From the NCBI RefSeq assembly GCF_026340095.1, contig NZ_JAPEPO010000003.1:310001-374000 (forward strand): 64,000 nucleotides of DNA. Reading direction: 5' to 3'. The position numbers were made by a program, and so were the translations under genes. The notes beneath the pieces are model-generated. The model searched no databases and had not been told where the DNA came from. It saw only the letters and a program-made list of their open reading frames with translations. Origin of the DNA: Streptomyces sp. NBC_01446. GTDB taxonomy: Bacteria > Actinomycetota > Actinomycetes > Streptomycetales > Streptomycetaceae. This document shows, in pieces, positions 17,083 through 24,961 of the stretch (the first letter of the stretch is position 1; each line of letters begins with the position of its first letter).

Positions 17083-17986
17083 GTGCGGCAGACTTCGGTG
17101 TCGGTGGCTGGGCGGTCCAACTCGGCTGCTCCATCGTGTGATTGCCTCGCGCACGTGTACGGGAACGCGGCGGACTGGCCCCAGCGGCAGCGTCGGTATC
17201 CGTCGGACTTGACGGATACCGAGTGGGCGGCGATCCGGCCGCTGCTGCCGGTGCCGGGCTGGCTGCGCGGTCGGAGAGGCCGGCCGGAGGGATACTGCCA
17301 CCGCGCGATGCTCGATGCGCTCCGCTATCTCGTGGACAACGGCATCAAGTGGCGGGCGATGCCCGCCGACTTCCCACCGTGGGACCGGGTATACGCGTTC
17401 TTCCGTCGCTGGCGCGACCACAGCCTGGTGAAAGAGCTCCACGACCGGTCGCGCGGCCGGGGGGTACGCGAGAAGCTGGGCCGGGAGGCGGAGCCGACGG
17501 CTGGTGTGATCGACTCGCAGTCCATCAAGGCGGACGCCGTTGTCGGCGCCGACAGCCGTGGGTTCGACGGCGGCAAGCTGATCAACGGACGCAAGCGACA
17601 CGACGTGGTCGACACGCTCGGGCCTGCTTCTGGGCGTGATGGTCACCGCCGCGGATGTCGGCGACCGCGCCGCTGCCCAGGTCCTGCTCGAGCAGGTGGT
17701 CGGTGCCCACCACCGCCTCGCCCTCATCTGGGCTGATGGCGGCTACACCGGCAGCCTCGTCGAGTACTGCCTGGCCGCGTTCGCCCTGGTGCTGGCGATC
17801 GTCAAACGCAGCGACGACGTACGTGGCTTCGTGGTGCTGCCCAAGCGGTGGATCGTCGAGCGTCTTTTCGCCCACCTGATGCGCAGTCGCCGCCTGGTGC
17901 GCGACTTCGAACGCCGCACGACCAGCGCCGAGGCGATGGTCTACTGGTCGATGACCCTGCTCATGACGCGCCGACTTGCCCGCTGA
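17083..17986 (+). pseudogene. IS5-family transposase in two frames
   Basis: The first frame (17083-17640) has the IS5 features RRYPSDLTDTEWAAIRPLLP, NGIKWRAMPADFPPWDRVYA and VIDSQSIKADAVVG (first catalytic Asp). It then leaves homology near 17620. The second frame, starting around MVTAADVGDRAAAQVLLEQV, supplies LIWADGGYTG (second Asp) and PKRWIVERLFAHLMRSRRLV (Glu). Joining needs the loss of one base in the ggg run near 17621. It could be a programmed shift, but the change is +1, so I favour decay. The terminal repeats are not clear. The start codon is uncertain (GTG 17083 or GTG 17156). Confidence 0.75.
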
Positions 17987-18470
17987 CGCCGCGGGCGAAC
18001 GTGAAGCGGCCCGGCGTATCCTCGGCCAGCCAGCCGCGCGCGACCAGGCGTTTCGCCTTCGACCGCAGAGCCTCCACCCGCGCCGGCACCACCTCCATAC
18101 CGAACAGTGCGGCCATCTCCTGGCAGGTCAGCGGCCCCTGTCCGAGCCGGGACCGGTCCGCGAGTGTCTTAAGGATGCGCTGGTAGTCGACCGACAGCGC
18201 CGACCAGGCCAGCCCTTCGCGCCACACCGGCACCTGCGGCTTCTGCTTCGTCGAGGCCGTCACCGGCGACATGGCATCGTCCGCGATCCCGGCGCCAGCA
18301 GGCGCCGACAGCAGCACACTGACCCGTTGGCGGGCGATCATCCACTCCTGCCATTCCTGCTCGGCCGCGGCCAGTTCGGCCTGAATGCGGTCGGCTTCCT
18401 CACGCAGCTCGTCCACCCGACGGCGAGCGGCGAGCTCGTGCTCTTCCAGCAGTCCGATCACCGACGGCAT
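17961..18470 (-). CDS. coiled-coil / winged-helix IS-associated protein
   Basis: The ATG at 18470 has RBS ggagg close upstream. The 169-aa protein opens MPSVIGLLEEHELAARRRVD with a coiled coil to about residue 50, a Pro/Ala-rich middle and a C-terminal winged-helix-like part (YQRILKTLADRSRLGQGPLT ... LRSKAKRLVARGWLAEDTPG). It is convergent with, and overlaps by 26 bp, the end of the IS5-type transposase. A protein with the same layout overlaps the other IS5 transposase at 44502-44924. It may be a regulator or accessory factor of these elements. No function is established to my knowledge. Confidence 0.7.
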   Translation of the reverse strand: MPSVIGLLEEHELAARRRVDELREEADRIQAELAAAEQEWQEWMIARQRVSVLLSAPAGAGIADDAMSPVTASTKQKPQVPVWREGLAWSALSVDYQRILKTLADRSRLGQGPLTCQEMAALFGMEVVPARVEALRSKAKRLVARGWLAEDTPGRFTFARGVSGQVGAS

Positions 18471-18906
18471 GCCCGACCTCCACAGGAGCGACGAAACGAT
18501 GAGCCACCACTCCCACCCTGCCGCCACCCTTATGTCTGACAGCAGAAACGCAATCCTCAAGCTTGGAAAGACAACAGCTTCGAAGGGGCAGGGTCGGCAC
18601 GGCCTCGGCGAGGGCAACACAGACGGGGTACCCCAGGGCCGGCCTGCGGCGGTCGAGCCGGGGATGTGCGCAGGCCTACGCTGCGCGGCCCCGGCGGTGC
18701 GCCTGGTGTCTGGCTTGCCGCCGCCGGGCCTGTGATGGGCGGGCTCCCGCTCAGGAGGACGACGCGCAGATTACGCCTGGGCGTCCTAGCATCCCTCCTT
18801 CGAGTGGCGCGCTCCGACCCTCGCAACCCCCGCCGCGGTCGCGCGTTGGCCACAACGACACACTCCGGGACTCCGTGCACACCAACCCCTGAGCCCCTGT
18901 CACCCC
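18471..18906. other. 436 bp, no recognised gene
   Basis: No convincing frame is seen on either strand. The promoter of the coiled-coil/winged-helix gene must lie near 18480-18560. Confidence 0.35.
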
Positions 18907-18942
18907 GCTCCCCGCCGTCCCCTCGACCGGCCGGCGGGGAGC
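18907..18942 (-). terminator. GC-rich hairpin after the STAS gene
   Basis: gctccccgcc (18907-18916) and ggcggggagc (18933-18942) are perfect complements across 16 nt, about 90 bp beyond the STAS stop codon in the direction of transcription. A similar, less perfect hairpin with matching flanks occurs at 19549-19585. Confidence 0.55.
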
Positions 18943-19030
18943 CCGCACAGGCGGCCCCGCCACCCCCCACGGCCCGGCCGACAGGGGTGCGCCCAGCCGG
19001 GCCTGTGGAGCGCCGGGATGCGCGGATCGG

Positions 19031-19396
19031 TCATGAGCGAGGTGTGCCGGGCCCACCCGTGGGCGTCCGGTCCGCCGGGTCGGGCTCGATGGTGAAGACG
19101 CCGGCAGTATGGGAGAGCCGCAGCAGCCGGGCCAGGGCATGCGGGACCGCGCACAACCGCAACTCGGCGCCGGTGACCCTGGCCGCGCGGGCGGCGGCCA
19201 GCAACGCGGAAAGCCCGGTGCAGTCGATGAACGACAGACGGGAGCAGTCCACCACGACGCGCCCGTGACGGCTCAGGGCCTCGCGCAAGGTGGCGCGGAC
19301 GGTGGGGGCGCTGCACAGGTCGAGGTCCCCGGCCACGCTCACCCGGCAGCTGCCGGGACCGGTGGCCTTAACGCCCACGTGGATCGTGTCGTACAC
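19031..19396 (-). CDS. STAS-domain anti-sigma factor antagonist
   Basis: The 121-aa protein has the STAS core: RVSVAGDLDLCSAPTVRATL, RHGRVVVDCSRLSFIDCTGL (the phosphorylatable Ser/Thr sits in the FIDCTGL segment; here the usual DSSG Ser is replaced, reading D-C-T-G) and a C-terminal helix. Such proteins bind and titrate anti-sigma kinases in the SigB/SigF-like partner-switching network of Streptomyces. No kinase gene is adjacent, so it would act in trans. The Cys-Thr at the phosphorylation site may alter control. Confidence 0.85.
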   Translation of the reverse strand: MYDTIHVGVKATGPGSCRVSVAGDLDLCSAPTVRATLREALSRHGRVVVDCSRLSFIDCTGLSALLAAARAARVTGAELRLCAVPHALARLLRLSHTAGVFTIEPDPADRTPTGGPGTPRS

Positions 19397-20501
19397 CGGC
19401 GCCCCCTTCCCACTGCGCTGCCGCGCCCACGGGTAGGCCCTGGTTCAAGGAAACTCCCAGACCAGGGACCCTGTCCACCCACGGCAGGGCGCCAGGGAAT
19501 CGACTCGGGCGCTTCGTCACGGTGCACACCCCCGAGCCTCTGCTACCCGCTCCCCGCCAATCTCCTCGACCAGGTGGCGGGAAGCCCCCTCCCACACGAC
19601 CTGGCTGCGCCACGCGCCGCGCCCCCGCAACGGACATGAACAGGACCCACGAAGCGATGGTGCGCCGGGCCAATCCGGAACGGCGCAGCCCCCGTCGAAG
19701 AAGCCGTGACCGGCCACGGCAACGGCTCATTCGAACCAAGAGGCGAGCGCTGCCGAGGGCGTGTGCCGCTTTTGACGGGGCGAAATGGGGCCGTAGGCCC
19801 GCGACGGGGCGAGGGCGGGGCCGCGGGCCCACGGCGTCAGGAGTCCGGTTACCGGAAAACGAACAGATGCCCCCGGTCCGGGGATTGTGGGCACCACGGG
19901 GGCATCTGCCAGCCACTCCTACGGGAGCGCTCGGAGTTGACCCGGCCAATGTGCCCGCCCTCACCGGCGCACCCCGCATCTGACGCGGCGTGTCGCGGTG
20001 ATACACCCGTTTTGCTCACCCATGGAGCCTTGTGCCGGACCAGCAGCGCCGCGGCAACAGGAACGGTCGGCGTGTCCTGAGGCTTCGCAGCGTCCTGCCC
20101 GACCCGCTGCCGTACGTTTTCCACGGCTGTCCGGCCCCCGCCCAGTCTTCTCCGGGAGCCGGCGGCCACCAGACACTTCGGCAGCTACCCCACGGCCGCT
20201 ACGCCGACCGTGCAGCGGCCCGCCGCGTGCGCGGACGCCCGCCCCGGCACGGCATACGACACGGCGCCCTGCCGCTCGAGCCCCACCCGGCACCAGCCGT
20301 GCACCGCCCCGAAGCCGAGAGCCTCCTGGACGACAGGGACAGGGCGCAAACCACGGGGCAACCGCCGGTCGGCAGGTCACCCCGCACAGCTCGATCGAGA
20401 ACGGCGCGCAGACAGCCACAGCGAAGAGAGTCAGGGCGCGGTCACGACCGCATCGTCAAGGATTTCCTGCAGAACACATCAGACGAACCTAAGAGATCAT
20501 C
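19397..20501. other. 1.1 kb without a supported gene
   Basis: Apart from the hairpins listed separately, the open frames on both strands are Arg/Pro/Ala-rich with no motif, and none has a convincing RBS. I see no RNA gene. It is probably eroded DNA between IS remnants and the STAS gene. Confidence 0.4.
19864..19908. repeat. isolated 12-bp perfect stem-loop
   Basis: cagatgcccccg (19864-19875) and cgggggcatctg (19897-19908) are exact reverse complements with a 21-nt loop. No gene ends beside it on either strand, so it could be a terminator of a lost gene or a structured RNA. Confidence 0.6.
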
Positions 20502-20912
20502 TCAATTGGTGAGTCTGCGGTAGCAGATGAGAGTGCAGGCGATGCTGGTGAAGGCCAGGAAGTGGATTGCCTGCCGCTCGTAGCGACGGTAGAGACGTCG
20601 GCATCCGGCGAGCCAGGCCATGGTGCGTTCGATGGTCCACCGGTGGCGCCCCAGCTTCTGTGACGTCTCAACTCCCTTGCGAGCGATGGGCGGTGTGATA
20701 TGGCGCAAGCGGAGCCATTGCCGCAGGTGACGGTTGTCGTAAGCCTTGTCGGCGTGAAGCTTGGCGGGGCGCCGACGGCGTGGACCGCGCCGGGATCTGA
20801 TCGGTGGGATGCCGCGCACGAGCGGTTCGAGGGCCTGGCTGTCATGAAGGTTGGCGCCGGAGATGCCGACGGAAAGCGGCAGTCCGGTCCGCTCGTGATC
20901 GCTTGGGGACGG
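20502..20912 (-). pseudogene. IS5-family transposase, C-terminal remnant
   Basis: The stretch reads RTGLPLSVGISGANLHDSQA, then LEPLVRGIPPIRSRRGP and ends GRHRWTIERTMAWLAGCRRL ... FTSIACTLICYRRLTN (catalytic Glu in TIERT). It is a close relative of the element at 27865-29064. The distal inverted repeat remains at about 20492-20508 (gatcatctcaattgg), but the N-terminal half is gone, replaced by an IS256-type fragment. Confidence 0.8.
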
Positions 20913-21148
20913 CTAGTTCGACGGTCCCGGCGCGGGTGTCCCACTCGCGTGGGCGGTAGCCGTTGCGGTGGTTGACGCGTTCGTCGCTGACCTGCCCGTA
21001 TTTATTCGGCGTTGCAGAGGGCATCTGCCTCGGCAGACATGGGCGCGTCGGCGAACGTTTTGACCATCGCGCGCAACAGATCCGGACTCGCCGCGGCGAG
21101 GTTGTCTTCCGCGAGGACATGCAGGGGCAGACTGTCTGGTGCGGTCAT
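20905..21148 (-). pseudogene. IS256 (Mutator)-family transposase, N-terminal remnant
   Basis: From ATG 21148 the frame reads MTAPDSLPLHVLAEDNLAAA ... MSAEADALCNAE and then, after a frameshift near 21000, YGQVSDERVNHRNGYRPREW and DTRAGTVELAVPK. This is the classic N-terminus of Streptomyces IS256-family transposases. It stops at about 20905, where the IS5 remnant begins, so two dead elements are fused. Confidence 0.8.
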
Positions 21149-21411
21149 CGTGCTGATCTCCTTCGAGGCTTCGACACTTCGAAGATCAGCCGGTGGCCGT
21201 TCGTCTATGCGGATCTCATTCCCATGCCGGAGCAAACCCCCGGATCAGGTCGAACCCGTACACCACTTCCCTGGACGCAACCGCCCCGCACCGGGCCTTC
21301 GGAGAGGGACCGACCGGGTTTTGGCGTTGGATCGGCGATCTTGGGGATACCGGTTCAGTTACTCCTGCTGTACCACCTGGTCAAGGGACCGCTTGCTGTG
21401 GCGCCGAGAGG

Positions 21412-22383
21412 TCAGACGCGGAGCAGGTCGGTCGAGAATGTCCAGAGGCGCTTGGCGGTGGCGGGATCGAGCGCCCATTCCTTGACAGCGTGCGGGTGCT
21501 GCGCGAGGTCGGCGTCGTTCGGCACGGTGTATGCCTCTTGTGAATCGTCGAGGTAGTGGCCTCCGGAGTGAGCGAACTCCGGGGCGACGGCCGCGACGAT
21601 GCTGGTGGCGGCCCCCTGCTCGACCGTTTTGTACGTGAAGACCCCGGCGGCTTCGGCCGCATCGAGCGACTCCTTCTGTTGCGGTGTGAAGTTCCGCTGC
21701 AGTCCCGTCGCGACACCGCCGGGGTTCACCGCATTGGCGACGATGCCGTCGGACGCCCAGAGGCGAGTCGCCTCGACGGCGAAGAGAGAGTTCGCTGTCT
21801 TCGACTGGGCGTAGGCAATCTGCGGGTCGTAGCTGCGACGCTCGAAGTGGAGGTCGTCGAAGTCGATGCCGGAACGCATGTGCGCCGTCGAACTGACCGA
21901 GACGATCCGTGCTCCGTCGCGGTCGGCCGCTCCCAGGGCCAGGGCGTCATGAAGGCCGGCGGCCAGGGCGAAGTGACCGAGATGGTTCGTCGCGAATTGC
22001 AGCTCCCAGCCCTCACGTGTTCGTTCGAGGCCACCAGTGACCACGCCCGCGTTGTTGATCAGCAGGTGAAGCGGGCCGCCCCACGCGTCAACGAAGCGCG
22101 TGACGGCGGTCCTGTCGGCAAGGTCGAGCCGGACGACTCGGGGCCGGATCCCTCCGGTCGACTTCGTGATCGCCTCAGCGACGGCGTCACCCGCAGTCGT
22201 GTTCCGGACGGCGAGCGTCACCTCCGCCCCGGCAGCGGTCAGCACACGAGCCGTCTCGATCCCGATTCCGGAGGAAGCTCCCGTCACGATCGCGCGGACG
22301 CCGGTGAGGTCGATGTCCCGCAATACCTCGTCCGCGGTGCTGGAGGCGGTGAAGGGCCTGGCGATGGGTTCGCGAGTAGACAT
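21412..22383 (-). CDS. short-chain dehydrogenase/reductase
   Basis: The ATG at 22383 gives a 323-aa protein (the frame can be extended to 22692 but that overlaps the divergent TetR gene). It has the NAD(P) motif TGASSGIG near residue 30, LLINNAG, the catalytic Ser in IVSVSSTAHM and the YAQSKTAN Tyr-x3-Lys pair. Length and motif spacing fit the retinol dehydrogenase/WWOX-like extended SDRs. It is divergent from a TetR gene with an inverted repeat over the shared promoter, so the substrate or a related toxin probably induces it. Confidence 0.9.
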   Translation of the reverse strand: MSTREPIARPFTASSTADEVLRDIDLTGVRAIVTGASSGIGIETARVLTAAGAEVTLAVRNTTAGDAVAEAITKSTGGIRPRVVRLDLADRTAVTRFVDAWGGPLHLLINNAGVVTGGLERTREGWELQFATNHLGHFALAAGLHDALALGAADRDGARIVSVSSTAHMRSGIDFDDLHFERRSYDPQIAYAQSKTANSLFAVEATRLWASDGIVANAVNPGGVATGLQRNFTPQQKESLDAAEAAGVFTYKTVEQGAATSIVAAVAPEFAHSGGHYLDDSQEAYTVPNDADLAQHPHAVKEWALDPATAKRLWTFSTDLLRV

Positions 22384-22390
22384 GGCGGTG

Positions 22391-22420
22391 ACTATACGTA
22401 CTAGACTTGATTTGTATAGT
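22391..22420. promoter_or_regulatory. candidate TetR operator between SDR and TetR genes
   Basis: actata (22391-22396) and tatagt (22415-22420) form an inverted repeat around an AT-rich core containing gtactagac, in a 63-bp gap that must hold both promoters. The low GC of the gap is striking against its surroundings. Confidence 0.5.
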
Positions 22421-22446
22421 GCGCTTCTTGCTCGTATGCTCGTTTC

Positions 22447-23019
22447 ATGAGCAGTCCCGATGTTGGCCACCCGCCGTCGACAGTCGCCGATACCGACCGT
22501 CGGACCATGGTTCTGGACTCCGCCATGGTCACCTTCGCGCGATTCGGTTACAGGAAGACCTCGATGCAGGACGTGGCTCGGGCGGCGCACATCTCCCGGC
22601 CCGGGCTCTACTTCCTCTTCTCCTCGAAGGAGACTCTGTTCCGCGCCGCGGTCACCCAGGCCCTGGAGCGGGACATCACAGCGGTCGAACACGTCCTGGC
22701 CGACACCGGCCGACCCCTTCCAGAGCGCCTCGCCGAAGCGTTCGACCAGTGGGCGGGCCGATACATCGGCCCGCTGACGCGCGATGTCTCAGTGGTCATC
22801 GAGGACAACCCCGACCTCCTCGGAGAGATCACCGAGACCACGCCGCGACGTTTCGAGGAACTGATCACACAAGCGATCGCCGTCGAGTCAGGACGAGAGG
22901 CGGCCCCCCCTGTCGCACAGACGATGATCAGCGCATCGATCGGCCTCAAGCATCAGGCAGCATCACGGGAGTTCTACCTCGAACGACTGAAGGTCGCCAT
23001 CGATCTCCTGGTGCGCTGA
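22447..23019 (+). CDS. TetR/AcrR family regulator
   Basis: The 190-aa protein has the TetR DNA-binding domain in residues 18-65: MVLDSAMVTFARFGYRKTSM, QDVARAAHISRPGLYFLF, SSKETLFRAAV. A helical ligand domain follows and ends FYLERLKVAIDLLVR. It is divergent from the SDR gene, its probable target. The ATG at 22447 lies 63 bp from the SDR start. Confidence 0.88.
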   Translation: MSSPDVGHPPSTVADTDRRTMVLDSAMVTFARFGYRKTSMQDVARAAHISRPGLYFLFSSKETLFRAAVTQALERDITAVEHVLADTGRPLPERLAEAFDQWAGRYIGPLTRDVSVVIEDNPDLLGEITETTPRRFEELITQAIAVESGREAAPPVAQTMISASIGLKHQAASREFYLERLKVAIDLLVR

Positions 23020-23454
23020 AGACGCTTACCGAAGCCGCGGGAGAGAGCCCGGCCGCCTCGTAGGCCCGCGGTCTCTCGGACGGCGACGACAGAGCCGCCC
23101 GTCGAGGCCGAATCGGCCGACTCGGCAGGTCCGGCCACCCGGCTGATGCGTTTTCAGTCAGCGAGACGAGCTGATCGCCGTCGTGGAATCTGGTAGCGGC
23201 CTAAAGGGGAACCCGTCCGCCAGCCTGGTGTTTCCGACCCAGAACGAGTGGGCTCGGACCGGCTGACCGCATGGTGTGGGTGCCGGTGCCCCGCGCGCTT
23301 CAACTGGAGTACGCGCGAGTTCCCCATGGGTCCCGAGAGCACGATCGATGGATGTCAGCAGGTAGGAGACCGTTGTTCGAGGCATCCCTCAACGGTGTGA
23401 GGTTCTCGCAGTTACTCCCAGATTCCAGGAGCGTCGCTCGTAATCTGCAGATAT
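23020..23454. other. 435 bp, no gene seen
   Basis: Intergenic DNA between the TetR gene and the recombinase remnant. No tRNA or attachment-site-like repeat was recognised despite the neighbouring integrase. Confidence 0.35.
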
Positions 23455-24633
23455 ATGGGGGATTTCGAAACCCGCACCCCGACATCGGGGCAGCCGTCGG
23501 ACGGGCTGGCCGAGGTCTTCTCCCTGCACACCCATCGAGCTGGCCGCGCCGGGCAGCAGGACGAGCGGTCGTACTTCTTCGACACGCTTGCGGAGTACCA
23601 GTGGGCGCGTGACGCGGCCGGGCTGATGCCGTCCTCGATCGACCAGCTGGTCAAACCGGTACTGGAAATCTGCGAGCACTACGACCTCGTGCCGTGGCAA
23701 CTGACCCCGACGCTGCTCGACCGATACTTCGCGGGGCCCGGGAAGCGTGCACGGCCGACGGTCCGCACGAAGATCAACAAGATCGATGCGTACTTCGCGT
23801 TCCTGGAACAGCGCTACGCCGGCGAGATCCATCGCCGGTTCGGCACCGCGGTGGAGTCGCCGGTCGATCCGTTCAACCGGCCACGTCATCGTGGTGACTT
23901 CGGGCTGCGGGTGCCTCCCTCGCAGCGGGCGATGCGCGAGTTCTTCGCCGCGTGGCGCGATGCGCTGCCGCGGGCCCGCAAGCCGGCGATCGCGTGCCGG
24001 GACTATGTGATGGCCAAGCTCGACTACCTGTCCGGGGTGAGGGCGTCCGAGCTGTGCGGGGTCGGTCTGTGCGATGTGCACTGGGAGTTGGGCAAGTGGG
24101 GCCGGTTCGTCGTACAGGGCAAGGGCGCCCGCGGCTCAGGGCCCCGGCCGCGCGAGGCTTTCATGTTCCAGGAGGGCCGTGAGCTCCTGTGGTGGTACGT
24201 CGAGGAGGTCCGCGGCCTCTTCCACGACGACCCGGAGCATCCGCTGGCCCCGCTGTTCCCCTCCGAGCGGCTGCCGGTGGAGCTCGCAGCGGCGAACATA
24301 CCGGTCGCCGCCGCGATCACCCCGGGGACCTTCCGCCGGAACCTCAAGGCGGCCTCGCTGCTGTACCTGCCGGGGCCGGTGGGCGAGTTGTACATCGCCG
24401 CAGATCAGCTACACCGGCATGCGCTCCGCCTTCGATCAGATCGGGCTCCTGCCCCGCCAGTTGTGGACCGACCGCGTGCTCGACGAAGCCCGCGAGACGG
24501 CCGACCCGATCTGCCTCGTACGGCTCTTCGGTATCCACCCCAGGGTCGCCGTGAAGTACGTGCACGCGGCGCATCCGGACAAGGCGCTGCCTCGAATCCG
24601 CTGACCGGGCGACAATCCCGCGAGCACCGCTGA
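23455..24633 (+). pseudogene. tyrosine recombinase/integrase, dead chimera
   Basis: Residues 1-315 have the SAM-like core-binding domain (SIDQLVKPVLEICEHYDLVP ... RPTVRTKINKIDAYFAFLEQ) and the start of the catalytic domain with the first Arg in YLSGVRASELCGVGL and the Lys strand FVVQGKGA. At about 24398, right after LPGPVGELY, the expected HLLRH...Y motif is missing and the sequence becomes the tail of another recombinase-family protein in a second frame. The catalytic His/Arg/Tyr are therefore absent. No start-proximal RBS is visible. The gene may once have formed a triad with the DUF6262-type partner. Confidence 0.75.
24399..24604 (+). pseudogene. C-terminal remnant of a second recombinase-type protein
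   Basis: The frame reads QISYTGMRSAFDQIGLLPRQ, then LWTDRVLDEARETADP, LVRLFGIHPRVAVKYVHAAH and ends DKALPRIR before TGA 24602-24604. This is the tail found in the long non-catalytic partner recombinases of Streptomyces recombinase triads, as far as I remember. It is joined directly to the truncated integrase, implying a deletion that fused two neighbouring triad genes. Confidence 0.6.
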
Positions 24634-24653
24634 GAGGGTGGAACACGTCGACC

Positions 24654-24866
24654 ATGGTCGAAACCTGGCAGCTACCGGAACCGATGCTGGCGACGCCCAC
24701 CGAGGACCCGGTGTTGCCGGCCAGCCACGCAGCCGAACCCAAATGGGACGGTTTCCGGGCTTTGGTGGGCCGGTGGGCGGACGGTCATATCCAGATTCGC
24801 TCGCGCAGCGGCGGCAATCTAGGTGCCACATTCCCCGAGCTGGCTGCCGCCGCTGCAGGTCTGCCA
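24654..24866 (+). pseudogene. ATP-dependent DNA ligase, N-terminal remnant
   Basis: From ATG 24654 the frame reads LPEPMLATPTEDPVLPASHA, then AEPKWDGFRALVGRW and HIQIRSRSGGNLGATFPELA. KWDGFR holds the nucleotidyl-acceptor Lys of ATP-dependent ligases (KxDG). Homology stops at about 24866, just before the convergent metG gene. A possible further piece of the same ligase is seen at 26730-26885 on the other side of metG. Confidence 0.75.
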
Positions 24867-24961
24867 GACGGCCCTTGGTCTGCCCGGCGCCCCGGGCGCC
24901 CCGCTCCCGGAACTGCACCGAGATCGAGAGGAGGGCGACCAGGGGCATGGAGCACCGGACG

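Larger units (their letters stand above)
18879..19588. repeat. diverged direct repeat flanking the STAS gene
   Basis: About 65 bp at 18879-18945 and 19521-19588 share the order cacacc...gagcc...ct...cccgctccccgcc...ctcgacc...ggcggg-agc and can be aligned by eye at roughly three quarters identity. Each copy contains a hairpin. The copies bracket the STAS gene. Confidence 0.45.

Noticed and set aside
17600..17640. Programmed frameshift in the IS5 transposase at 17 kb
   Set aside because: The required change is +1, not the usual -1, and no slippery heptamer is evident, so decay is the simpler reading.
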